Shown: in pieces, positions 1 through 5,142 of the stretch
Layout: each line of letters starts with the position of its first letter
Position numbering within the stretch: position 1 is the stretch's first letter
Assembly (NCBI GenBank): GCA_016202725.1
Contig: JACQOD010000046.1
Location: 1 to 5,201 of the forward strand
Direction: 5' to 3'
From: Candidatus Aenigmatarchaeota archaeon
GTDB taxonomy: Archaea; Aenigmatarchaeota; Aenigmatarchaeia; QMZP01
DNA: 5,201 bases
Position numbers and translations under genes: made by a program
The notes under the pieces: generated by a model
The model's database searches: none
Told to the model about the DNA's origin: nothing
Seen by the model: the letters and a program-made list of their open reading frames with translations, nothing else

Positions 1-2
1 CT

Positions 3-35
3 GGATAATGGTATATTATTATCCTATAGGATATT
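3..35. repeat. AT-rich island with GGATAAT-like inverted half-sites
   Basis: GGATAAT (3-9) and ATTATCC (18-24) are perfect 7-bp inverted arms around an 8-nt AT-only-plus-GG spacer. A third half-site, GGATATT (29-35), follows, and TATCCTATAGGATA at 20-33 is a perfect 14-bp palindrome. The stretch is AT-rich in an otherwise GC-rich window, as a promoter or operator would be. On the minus strand it includes an ATAATATA stretch that could serve a gene leaving the window to the left. That gene is not visible, so the role is inferred. Confidence 0.4.
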
Positions 36-52
36 CAAAACCGTGCTGCGCT

Positions 53-73
53 GGCTGTCCTTTGGGGGCAGCC
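53..73 (+). other. Short hairpin in the leading intergenic region
   Basis: Positions 53-60 (GGCTGTCC) can pair with 66-73 (GGGCAGCC) through eight pairs, one of them G-U, around a 5-nt loop. No T-run follows, so nothing marks it as a terminator. The rest of 74-206 shows no recognisable gene or RNA. Confidence 0.25.
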
Positions 74-206
74 ATTTCCCGAGGGGGACGCATTTCATTC
101 TCCCCCATTCCAAACCATTCCGCATTCTCCTCAGCATCATGGATGAGCGCCCGCCAACTGACCAATCAAATCTCATGTCTTCCTGCGAACCTGGCTTCCT
201 GGGCCA

Positions 207-217
207 AGGCTTTTTAA
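207..217 (+). promoter_or_regulatory. TATA-box promoter of the zinc-ribbon/Hsp20-like gene
   Basis: TTTTTAA at 211-217, preceded by AAGGC, fits an archaeal TATA box with a purine-rich BRE. Its centre lies about 26 nt before the ATG at 240. The predicted transcription start therefore coincides with the start codon, implying a leaderless mRNA. Confidence 0.6.
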
Positions 218-239
218 CCCGGACACCCAATATTCGGCC

Positions 240-902
240 ATGCAGTGCGCGTCCTGCGGGCAGGCCATGGAGAAGGGCTGGCAATTCTGCCCGAGCTGCG
301 GCTCGGGGAAGGCCAGGGGATTCTTCGATGTCGGTGACATCTTCTCCCGCATGCGGCGCCAGATGGACCAGATGCGCAAGGAGGATGACGCCCAGGAGAG
401 GGACATGGAGGTTCTCGACCTCACTCCCATGCTCCGCCGCAGGCAGCAGGCCACGGGCTTCACGATCCACATCTCCTCCGGGACCGGCAGGCAGCCGCGG
501 GTGGACATCCAGACCTTCGGGGACGTGGACCGCAGGGCCCTGCAGGAGCAGGTGCAGCGGCAGCTGGGCTTGCGGCCTGTCCCTCTCCAGGGACCGCCTG
601 CCCGCGGACCCGCTCAGCGGGAACCGCGCACGCCCGCGCGGGCGGCGAAGTCCCTCCCCGTCGCCAAGACCACGGTCGAGCCCCGGACGGAAGTCCGCAG
701 CGAGCAGGGCAGGGTGCTGGTCGAGATGGATCTCCCCCACGTCAAGGAGCAGGACATCCGCGTGGAGGAACTGGAGTCCTCGGTGGAGGTCAAGGCCGTC
801 GCGGGGGACACAGGCTACTTCAAAATCCTGACCAAGCCTGAGCGCACCCGCCTGGCCGGCTGGGTGTTTAAGAACGGCACGCTGCGGCTCGAGCTGGTGT
901 GA
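240..902 (+). CDS. Zinc-ribbon protein with C-terminal Hsp20/alpha-crystallin-like domain
   Basis: This 220-residue protein begins with a zinc ribbon: C3-x2-C6 and C17-x2-C20, the second pair in CPSCG. Residues 28-70 are charged and probably helical (FFDVGDIFSRMRRQMDQMRK). Residues 72-97 (GFTIHISS... through TFGDVD) match a segment that I associate with an archaeal conserved family. A Pro/Arg/Ala-rich linker at about 112-150 leads to a beta-rich domain at 151-220 with VEMDLPHVKEQDIRVEELES, SVEVKA and a final NGTLRLELV. That pattern is the alpha-crystallin/ArsA-HSP20 type. Such proteins are inferred to act in cytoplasmic chaperoning or as adaptors; no enzyme motif is seen. The ATG at 240 is chosen because the zinc ribbon starts immediately and the TATA box sits 26 nt upstream. 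It converges on the HTH gene, 59 bp away. Domain calls are from pattern recognition, and the exact biological role is unknown. Confidence 0.85.
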   Translation: MQCASCGQAMEKGWQFCPSCGSGKARGFFDVGDIFSRMRRQMDQMRKEDDAQERDMEVLDLTPMLRRRQQATGFTIHISSGTGRQPRVDIQTFGDVDRRALQEQVQRQLGLRPVPLQGPPARGPAQREPRTPARAAKSLPVAKTTVEPRTEVRSEQGRVLVEMDLPHVKEQDIRVEELESSVEVKAVAGDTGYFKILTKPERTRLAGWVFKNGTLRLELV

Positions 903-927
903 ATCGTCGATCACGGGCTTCTCACCA

Positions 928-950
928 GGGCGCACGGCAACGGCGCGCCC
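928..950. other. Hairpin between convergent genes
   Basis: GGGCGC at 928-933 and GCGCCC at 945-950 form a perfect 6-bp stem with an 11-nt loop, within the 59-bp gap between two convergent genes. It could help termination on both strands, but no T-run typical of archaeal terminators flanks it, so this is only a possibility. Confidence 0.25.
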
Positions 951-961
951 GCCCAGAACAC

Positions 962-1270
962 TCACTTCTGCACCAGGTGCTGGCTGCAGGCCGCGAAGAT
1001 CTCGCCATGGGCCTGGTCCATGGAGATCTCCCCGGCGGCGATCCGGTGGGCGATCTGCCGGGCCTCCTCCAGCAGGCGGGGGTAGTCGGCGAACACGCCG
1101 GTCTTGCGGCCGCGCAGGTCGCGCTTGTACTGGGAGATGGCAGGCTGGGAGAGCCCCAGGCGTTCCGCGATCTGCTTCTGGGACAGGCCGGTTTCCATGA
1201 GCTTCTTGGCGGCCTGGGCGCGGACACACGGCAGGACCTCTTGGGACATGATTTCGAACACGGTCCGCAT
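962..1270 (-). CDS. Small HTH transcriptional regulator (XRE-like, COG2522-type)
   Basis: This 102-residue protein has a clear helix-turn-helix at about residues 29-50: LSQKQIAERLGLSQPAISQYKR, with LSQ-x-QIA in the first helix and LSQPAISQY as the recognition helix. It is preceded by EVLPCVRAQAAKKLMETG. This order (an N-terminal 'eilP.iRa.iak.L' segment followed by an XRE-like HTH) is that of the archaeal COG2522 regulators. In some relatives the same segment is fused to ligand-binding domains such as ThiN; here only a short helical tail follows (61-102, PRLLEEARQIAHRIAAGEIS), perhaps for dimerisation. The start at 1270 is preferred over the internal ATG at 1249 because a TATA box is centred 26-27 nt upstream of 1270 and no Shine-Dalgarno sequence precedes either codon. 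A palindrome abuts its TATA box, suggesting autoregulation. It is divergent from the 1560-2722 unit, but targets are unknown. Confidence 0.85.
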   Translation of the reverse strand: MRTVFEIMSQEVLPCVRAQAAKKLMETGLSQKQIAERLGLSQPAISQYKRDLRGRKTGVFADYPRLLEEARQIAHRIAAGEISMDQAHGEIFAACSQHLVQK

Positions 1271-1292
1271 GCAGTATAGTTGGCGCGATACC

Positions 1293-1300
1293 TTTAAATA
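1293..1300 (-). promoter_or_regulatory. TATA box of the HTH regulator gene
   Basis: Read on the minus strand the box is TATTTAAA (plus-strand TTTAAATA). Its centre is about 26-27 nt upstream of the ATG at 1270, which predicts a leaderless transcript. Confidence 0.65.
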
Positions 1301-1313
1301 TAACATTGTTATA
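1299..1313. promoter_or_regulatory. Palindromic operator candidate at the HTH gene promoter
   Basis: TATAAC-ATT-GTTATA is a perfect inverted repeat with 6-bp arms and a 3-bp spacer. It overlaps the upstream edge of the HTH gene's TATA box, where the BRE and TFB would sit. A dimeric regulator bound here would be expected to block TBP/TFB recruitment. The encoded HTH protein is the natural candidate (inference). Confidence 0.45.
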
Positions 1314-1350
1314 CTTGCCGCTCCCCACGCTTCCGGGAGGGCGATGAAAA

Positions 1351-1504
1351 GGCGCCGGAGGGCGTGCTTGCTCCCCCTTCCCCTCCGGACGGCCGTGTGG
1401 CGCATTGAAGTGCCCCAAGCCGATCTCTCCAGACCAGCAGCCACGCAGGCGCTCGATGATCTCCCACGGCCAGTCTTTTTAAGGACCGATGGCGACCGCC
1501 AATT
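1351..1504 (-). repeat. Dispersed intergenic repeat, copy A (inverted relative to copy B)
   Basis: Read on the minus strand this segment aligns with 2758-2913 on the plus strand in four blocks in the same order. The blocks are 1475-1504 with 2758-2787 (25 of 30 identical), 1435-1449 with 2808-2822 (13 of 15), 1391-1426 with 2838-2873 (32 of 36), and 1351-1360 with 2904-2913 (9 of 10). The last two blocks are separated by exactly the same distance in both copies. Similarity may extend weakly to about 1329. There is no credible reading frame inside. It could be an old non-autonomous mobile element, a structured RNA gene or a genome-wide intergenic repeat. Confidence 0.7.
1475..1482 (+). promoter_or_regulatory. 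TATA-like box inside repeat copy A
   Basis: CTTTTTAA at 1475-1482 resembles the box at 211-217, with similar context (GGCCA-x-x-CTTTTTAA). It would start transcription near 1505, at the edge of the repeat and 55 nt before the ATG at 1560. Copy B has the one-base-altered form CTTTTCAA on its minus strand. It may be a second promoter for the 1560-2722 unit or a promoter belonging to the repeat. Confidence 0.35.
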
Positions 1505-1532
1505 TCCCCCGCGCCCCCTCCGGGCGGCACGC

Positions 1533-1540
1533 ACATATAT
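1533..1540 (+). promoter_or_regulatory. TATA box of the 1560-2722 two-gene unit
   Basis: ACATATAT is centred about 23-24 nt before the ATG at 1560, again matching leaderless initiation. It lies just outside repeat copy A. Confidence 0.5.
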
Positions 1541-1559
1541 CCTCCCGCCCACTACAAGC

Positions 1560-1886
1560 ATGCCCGACGACACCCAGCGCCTGGGGGAGTCCTTCACCAT
1601 CATCCGGAAGGCCTACCGCCTCCAGGGCATCCAGCCCTGCACGCTCGAGAAGGGGAAGAAGATGGCTAAACTCACGCTTGCGCAGCAGCCGCGCGACCTC
1701 TGCGGCCAGCTCGCGGCAGGCGCGTGGGACCAGTTCTCCTGCTTCCCGGACCTGGGCGTCGCCCGCATCCTCCTCCAGGGAAAACAGATCCTGGTCTTCG
1801 CCAACGGCGAGGTCTCCATCCGCGCGGCCGAGAATGAGGAAGACATCGTCCGGGCCGCGGACCTCCTGGTCAGCCTGCTCACGTGA
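1560..1886 (+). CDS. Unrecognised 108-residue protein, coupled to the nuclease gene
   Basis: I do not recognise this family with certainty. The frame is open much further upstream, but 1560 is taken as the start because a TATA box lies 23-24 nt before it and the upstream part overlaps the repeat and the opposite-strand regulator. The N-terminal half is basic (RKAYRLQGIQPC, then KGKKMAKLTL). Three cysteines (C27, C48, C61) are visible, too few and too spaced for a classical zinc or Fe-S motif. Residues 66-108 (GVARILLQGKQILVFANGEVSIRAAENEEDIVRAADLLVSLL, read in two parts) suggest a beta-beta-beta-alpha unit. It loosely recalls the end of a TBP repeat (strand, 'F..G.v.i..A.seed', helix), but this is a resemblance only. 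There is no signal peptide or membrane segment, so it is probably cytoplasmic. Its stop codon overlaps a possible GTG start of the nuclease, so the two are probably co-transcribed. Confidence 0.7.
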   Translation: MPDDTQRLGESFTIIRKAYRLQGIQPCTLEKGKKMAKLTLAQQPRDLCGQLAAGAWDQFSCFPDLGVARILLQGKQILVFANGEVSIRAAENEEDIVRAADLLVSLLT

Positions 1887-1891
1887 ATGAC

Positions 1892-2722
1892 ATGCGCATC
1901 CTCCTTGCCGCCTGCATCCTGGCCGCCCTCGCGGCTGCGTCAGCCTTCGCCGCGCTTCCCTTCACCGGGGAGGTGGCCGCCCCCCTCCCCGCGCCGCCCA
2001 TCCCCGCCCCTCCCGCGGACGCTGCCGCGGGCTCTGTGACCAGGGTGATTGACGGGGACACCCTCGTCCTCCGGGGCGGCGAACGCGTCCGCCTGCTGGG
2101 CGTCGACACGCCCGAGAAGGGGCAGCCCTTCTCCCTCGAGGCGAAGCGCCTCCTGGAGGAGCTGGCCGGCAACCGCACCATTGCGCTGGCAGGGGGCATG
2201 ACCGACAGGGACAAGTACGGCCGCCTCCTCCGGTACGCCTGGGCGGACGGCACGTTCGTGAACCTCGCCCTCATCCAGGCAGGCTACGCCTCGGTCCTGA
2301 TCATCGGGCCCGATCGCCTGCACGCCGATCTCCTGCAGTGGCACGAAGCAGCCGCGCAGGACCGCGGCCTGGGCATCTGGTCCCTCCAGGGGGAGTACTG
2401 CCTGGGCATCTACAACTTCCATCCCAACGCGCGCGGGGACGACAACCTCAACCTTGCAGACGAGTACGTCGTCTTCCGCAACAAGTGCGCCCATCCCCTG
2501 GACCTGCAGGGCTGGCTGCTGCAGGACGCGCAGGAGAACCGGTTCGTCTTCCCGTCCTTCACCCTCCCGGGGAAGAGCGTGCTCACGCTCCACACGGGCC
2601 CCGGAGACAACAACGCCACCGACCTGTTCTGGGGCAGGCCCCGCGCGGTCTGGAACAACGCCGGCGACACCCTGGTGGCGTGGGACCGGCAGGGGAAACT
2701 CCACCTCAACTTCAGTTCGTGA
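1892..2722 (+). CDS. Secreted thermonuclease (SNase-like) with C-terminal lamin-tail domain
   Basis: A 276-residue exported nuclease. Residues 1-20 (MRILLAACILAALAAASAFA) form a signal peptide or N-terminal anchor, followed by a Pro/Ala-rich linker at about 28-47. Residues 48-164 are a staphylococcal-nuclease fold: VIDGDT at 52-57, VRLLGVDTPE at 66-75, DRDKYGRLLRYAWADG at 105-120, ending in GLGIWS. R67, E75 and R111 match the catalytic Arg35, Glu43 and Arg87 of staphylococcal nuclease, so it should be an active Ca-dependent nuclease of DNA and RNA. Residues about 168-276 look like a lamin-tail domain (EYVVFRN, LDLQGWLLQD, FTLPGKSVLTLHTG, WNNAGDTLVAWD), thought to bind surfaces or nucleic acid. 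The ATG at 1892 gives a compact signal peptide; a GTG at 1883 overlaps the previous stop (GTGA) and would add three residues. A likely role is extracellular nucleic-acid degradation for nutrients or defence (inference). Confidence 0.9.
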   Translation: MRILLAACILAALAAASAFAALPFTGEVAAPLPAPPIPAPPADAAAGSVTRVIDGDTLVLRGGERVRLLGVDTPEKGQPFSLEAKRLLEELAGNRTIALAGGMTDRDKYGRLLRYAWADGTFVNLALIQAGYASVLIIGPDRLHADLLQWHEAAAQDRGLGIWSLQGEYCLGIYNFHPNARGDDNLNLADEYVVFRNKCAHPLDLQGWLLQDAQENRFVFPSFTLPGKSVLTLHTGPGDNNATDLFWGRPRAVWNNAGDTLVAWDRQGKLHLNFSS

Positions 2723-2757
2723 TCTTCAACATTCGCGCGCAGGCGGCAATGTGCCAG

Positions 2758-2913
2758 AATTGGCGACCGCTGTCGGTCCTTGAAAAGGGGGTCAAGGAGT
2801 TGCAATCCCTGCGGGACTGCTGCCTCCCGGTCTTGGCAGATCGGCCTGCGGCGCTTCAATGCGTCACACGGCCCGCGCGGGGAGCCACGCACAGGCAACG
2901 CATCTCCGCCGCC
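2758..2913 (+). repeat. Dispersed intergenic repeat, copy B
   Basis: This is the plus-strand counterpart of copy A, sharing four collinear blocks over about 155 bp. The best block is 2838-2873, 32 of 36 identical to the reverse complement of 1391-1426. Just beyond it, ACCGATGGCGA at 2939-2949 exactly repeats 1485-1495 of copy A in direct orientation. That makes the two ends of copy B loosely inverted (GACCGCTGTCGGT at 2765-2777 against the reverse complement of 2937-2951, differences mostly transitions). Copy B could thus be an element of about 195 bp (2758-2952) with imperfect terminal inverted repeats. No coding frame is evident. Confidence 0.65.
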
Positions 2914-2986
2914 AGCCATCTTCGGATGCTCGCTGAAAACCGATGGCGATTGGCAGTTGTGTCCCAAAGCCGCTCGCTCGACAACG

Positions 2987-2994
2987 TTTATAAA
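2987..2994 (+). promoter_or_regulatory. TATA box of the FKBP gene
   Basis: TTTATAAA is a strong archaeal TATA box centred about 24-25 nt before the ATG at 3015 but only 18-19 nt before the ATG at 3009. The spacing seen at the other genes therefore favours 3015 as the start. Confidence 0.65.
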
Positions 2995-3014
2995 CCGCCT
3001 GCCCCACTATGGGC

Positions 3015-3725
3015 ATGCATGACGGCGATTTCATCCTGCTGGATTTTGTAGGCAGAGTGGCCGATACCGGCAAGGTGTTCGACTGCACCCTGCAGGAGGA
3101 CGCTGAGCGGGAGGGCATCCGCCATCCCCGCCACGCCTACCGGCCTGCCCTGGTCATCCTCGGGGCGCACATGGTCATCCCCGGCCTGGAGGAGCGGCTG
3201 AAAGGCCTGCTGGCAGGCCAGGAGAAGGAGTTCACCATCCCCCCCGCGGAGGCGTTCGGCCCCCGCTCCCCGGGGCTGGTGAGGACCCTGCCCCTGGCAG
3301 CATTCCTGCGGCAGAAGGTCCAGCCGGTGCCCAACGACGTCGTGGATGTCGATGGCGCCCAGGGCCGGGTGCAGTCCGTCTCCGGGGGGAGGGTCAGGGT
3401 GGACTTCAACCACCCGCTCGCTGGCAAGAGCCTGGCCTACCGGGTGCGCATCACCAAGCAACTGGCGACGCCGCAGGAGCAGGTCGAGGAGCTCCTGCGC
3501 TTCCGCGAGTTGCCGGCCACTGCAACCGTGGCAGGGGAGCAGGCCACCATCACCGGCACGGTCCCGGCGTTCGCCCAGGCCGCCCTCAAGGACCTCATCA
3601 CGAAGTGGGTGAAGGGGATCACGGTCGTGACCTTCGCCGGGGAGGGAGCCGCCCCCTCCCCTGCCGCGCAGCCGGAGGCCTCCGCACCCCCCGCGCCGAA
3701 GCGCGCCCGCGCGAAGAACGCCTGA
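3015..3725 (+). CDS. Long archaeal FKBP-type peptidyl-prolyl cis-trans isomerase (SlyD/FKBP26-like)
   Basis: The enzyme catalyses prolyl cis-trans isomerisation during protein folding, in the cytoplasm (no signal peptide). The 236-residue product has the long archaeal architecture. The first FKBP strands are DFILLDFVGRV, then GKVFDCT (20-25). VIPGLEERLKGLLAGQEKEF (54-73) and the IPPAEAFGPRSPGLVRTLPLAAF segment follow. Next comes the inserted flap (IF) domain at about 85-128, and the fold closes with VDFNHPLAGKSLAYRVRI (129-146). Residues about 150-206 form the extra C-terminal domain of FKBP26-type proteins. The last 25 residues are an Ala/Pro-rich, basic tail (PAPKRARAKNA), probably disordered. 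The ATG at 3009 would add two residues; 3015 is chosen from the TATA spacing and because the domain begins with DGDFI. It stands alone behind its own promoter, with 130 bp to ftsZ. Confidence 0.93.
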   Translation: MHDGDFILLDFVGRVADTGKVFDCTLQEDAEREGIRHPRHAYRPALVILGAHMVIPGLEERLKGLLAGQEKEFTIPPAEAFGPRSPGLVRTLPLAAFLRQKVQPVPNDVVDVDGAQGRVQSVSGGRVRVDFNHPLAGKSLAYRVRITKQLATPQEQVEELLRFRELPATATVAGEQATITGTVPAFAQAALKDLITKWVKGITVVTFAGEGAAPSPAAQPEASAPPAPKRARAKNA

Positions 3726-3754
3726 CCTGCTTTTCCGTTGCCCGCGCGAGAAAA

Positions 3755-3765
3755 ACGCAATGCGT
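3755..3765. other. Small hairpin between the FKBP gene and ftsZ
   Basis: ACGC-AAT-GCGT is a perfect 4-bp stem with a 3-nt loop, 30 nt after the FKBP stop codon. A TTTT run (3731-3734) lies between the stop codon and the hairpin. This could mark transcript termination, but the signal is weak. The rest of 3766-3810 is GC-rich with no visible gene. Confidence 0.2.
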
Positions 3766-3814
3766 CGGCCCCTTCACTCGCCCGCGCCCGCGCATGCTCC
3801 CGGTGCGTTAAAGC

Positions 3815-3836
3815 TATTTAAATCTTACCTTTAATG
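3815..3836 (+). promoter_or_regulatory. ftsZ promoter: two overlapping TATA-box candidates
   Basis: TATTTAAAT (3815-3823) is the stronger box and predicts transcription from about 3845, giving a leader of roughly 5-12 nt. CCTTTAATG (3828-3836) is weaker but is centred 23-24 nt before the ATG at 3856, the leaderless spacing seen elsewhere. GTGATC at 3850-3855, directly before the ATG, could also pair with the 3' end of archaeal 16S rRNA. Confidence 0.55.
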
Positions 3837-3855
3837 TTGATGCAACTGAGTGATC

Positions 3856-4953
3856 ATGGCAGAATACTTCCTCACCAGCCCCGAAGGCGACCAGCAGCAG
3901 AGACACCGGGAAGTGGACGAGGAGCTGCGCAAGATTCTGGAGTCCCGCAGGGCGGAGATCAAGGTGATCGGCGCCGGAGGGGCGGGCGGCAACACCATCT
4001 CCCGCCTGATGCAGGTCGGCATCGTGGGGGCGGAGACCGTGGCGGTCAATACCGACGCCCAGGATCTCCTCTATTCTGATGCGGACCGCAAGGTGCTGAT
4101 CGGCAAGGACATCACCGGCGGCTTGGGGGCAGGAGCAGATCCCAAGGTGGGGATGGAGGCTGCCAAGGAATCCAAGGAAGAGATCAAGATGGCCCTCGAG
4201 GGGGCGGACATGGTGTTCATCACCTGCGGCCTGGGTGGAGGGACCGGGACCGGCTCTGCCCCCGTGGTGGCGGATATCGCCAAGAAGCTCGGCGCCCTGA
4301 CCGTCGCCATCGTGACCCTGCCGTTCTCCATGGAGGGCAAGGCCCGCGGGCGCAACGCCCAGGAGGGGCTGGAGAACCTGGAGGGCGTGGTCGACACCCT
4401 GATCGTCATCCCCAACGACAAGCTCCTGGACATCGTCCCTGATGTCTCGATCACCACCGCCTTCAAGGTCGCTGATGAAATCCTGGTCAACGCGGTCAAG
4501 GGCATCGCCGAGCTCATCACGAAGCCCGGGCTGGTGAACCTGGACTTCGCGGACATCCGCGCGGTCATGGGCTCCGGCGGGCTCGCCATGATCGGGATGG
4601 GAGAATCGGACACCGAAAACAGGGCCGCGGAATCCGTGGAGAAGGCCCTGAACAACCCGCTCCTGGACGTGGACATCGACGGCGCTACGGGAGCATTGGT
4701 CAACGTCTCCGGCGGGAGCGACATCACCATCAGGGAATGCCAGGAGATTGTCGAGGCGGTCTCCACCAAGATCTCCCCCGACGCCAAGATCATCTGGGGC
4801 GCCCAGATCGTGAAGGAGCTGGGCGACACCATCCGCTCCATGCTCATCCTGACCGGCGTCCGGAGTTCCCAGATCTACGGCCCCCACAAGACCATCACCG
4901 CCGAGAAGCAGAAGGAAATCGAGCGCGTGCTGGGCGTGGACTTCATCGGGTGA
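3856..4953 (+). CDS. ftsZ: Cell division protein FtsZ (archaeal FtsZ1 type)
   Basis: FtsZ is the tubulin-like GTPase that polymerises at midcell to form the division ring. The 365-residue product has a short charged N-terminal helix (HREVDEELRKILESRRAEI, 17-35). It is followed by GAGGAGGNT (39-47), NTDAQDLLY (65-73), the tubulin/FtsZ signature GGGTGTG (127-133) and IPNDKLL (185-191). The T7 catalytic loop is NLDFADIRAVM, with N228, D230 and D233 giving the expected NxDxxD, so GTP hydrolysis should be intact. LNNPLLDVDIDGATGAL (265-281) and VIWGA-like KIIWGAQI follow. The end is short (KQKEIERVLGVDFIG), with no long linker or bacterial-type C-terminal peptide, as in archaeal FtsZ1 rather than CetZ. 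A GTG at 3850 would add two residues; ATG 3856 is preferred. The common archaeal neighbours secE and spt5 are not seen in the 248 bp that follow. Confidence 0.97.
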   Translation: MAEYFLTSPEGDQQQRHREVDEELRKILESRRAEIKVIGAGGAGGNTISRLMQVGIVGAETVAVNTDAQDLLYSDADRKVLIGKDITGGLGAGADPKVGMEAAKESKEEIKMALEGADMVFITCGLGGGTGTGSAPVVADIAKKLGALTVAIVTLPFSMEGKARGRNAQEGLENLEGVVDTLIVIPNDKLLDIVPDVSITTAFKVADEILVNAVKGIAELITKPGLVNLDFADIRAVMGSGGLAMIGMGESDTENRAAESVEKALNNPLLDVDIDGATGALVNVSGGSDITIRECQEIVEAVSTKISPDAKIIWGAQIVKELGDTIRSMLILTGVRSSQIYGPHKTITAEKQKEIERVLGVDFIG

Positions 4954-5104
4954 TCCTGGCGGGATATAGCCCGGAAGGCCCGTCCTGGTGCGCGGCCCCG
5001 GCCTTGTTGCAGAAGCGGGTGCTTTTGCCCTCGTTACGGATCGTCATACATTAAGGCGTTGCCACAGAATAAACTGCCTATTTCCCCGAGCTGGCGGCGA
5101 AATC

Positions 5105-5142
5105 CCATTGCGGATAAGCGAATGCCTGCGGATGCGCAATGG
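5105..5142. repeat. Perfect 8-bp inverted repeat downstream of ftsZ
   Basis: CCATTGCG (5105-5112) and CGCAATGG (5135-5142) are perfect arms with a 22-nt loop. A second small palindrome, CCTCG-TC-CGAGG, follows at 5151-5162. The region 4954-5201 holds no convincing gene: frames are open by chance in GC-rich sequence, but none combines a start, a promoter and a recognisable product. The inverted repeat could belong to an RNA, an operator or a decayed repeat. Confidence 0.35.

Noticed and set aside
24..1418. Long 464-codon open frame on the minus strand, and other long frames overlapping the first three genes
   Set aside because: Their translations are rich in Arg, Pro and Gly without any motif. 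They lie opposite genes with recognisable domains, so they are shadows of GC-rich coding sequence.
1104..1559. Upstream in-frame extension of the 108-residue protein to a start at 1104
   Set aside because: It would overlap the HTH gene on the other strand and pass through repeat A. The TATA box at 1533-1540 and the loss of protein-like character upstream favour 1560.
1489..1890. Open frame starting at the ATG at 1489, just after the TATA-like box of copy A
   Set aside because: The ATG is only about 10 nt from the box. The translation is low-complexity Ser/Arg/Ala, out of frame with the better-supported 1560 gene.
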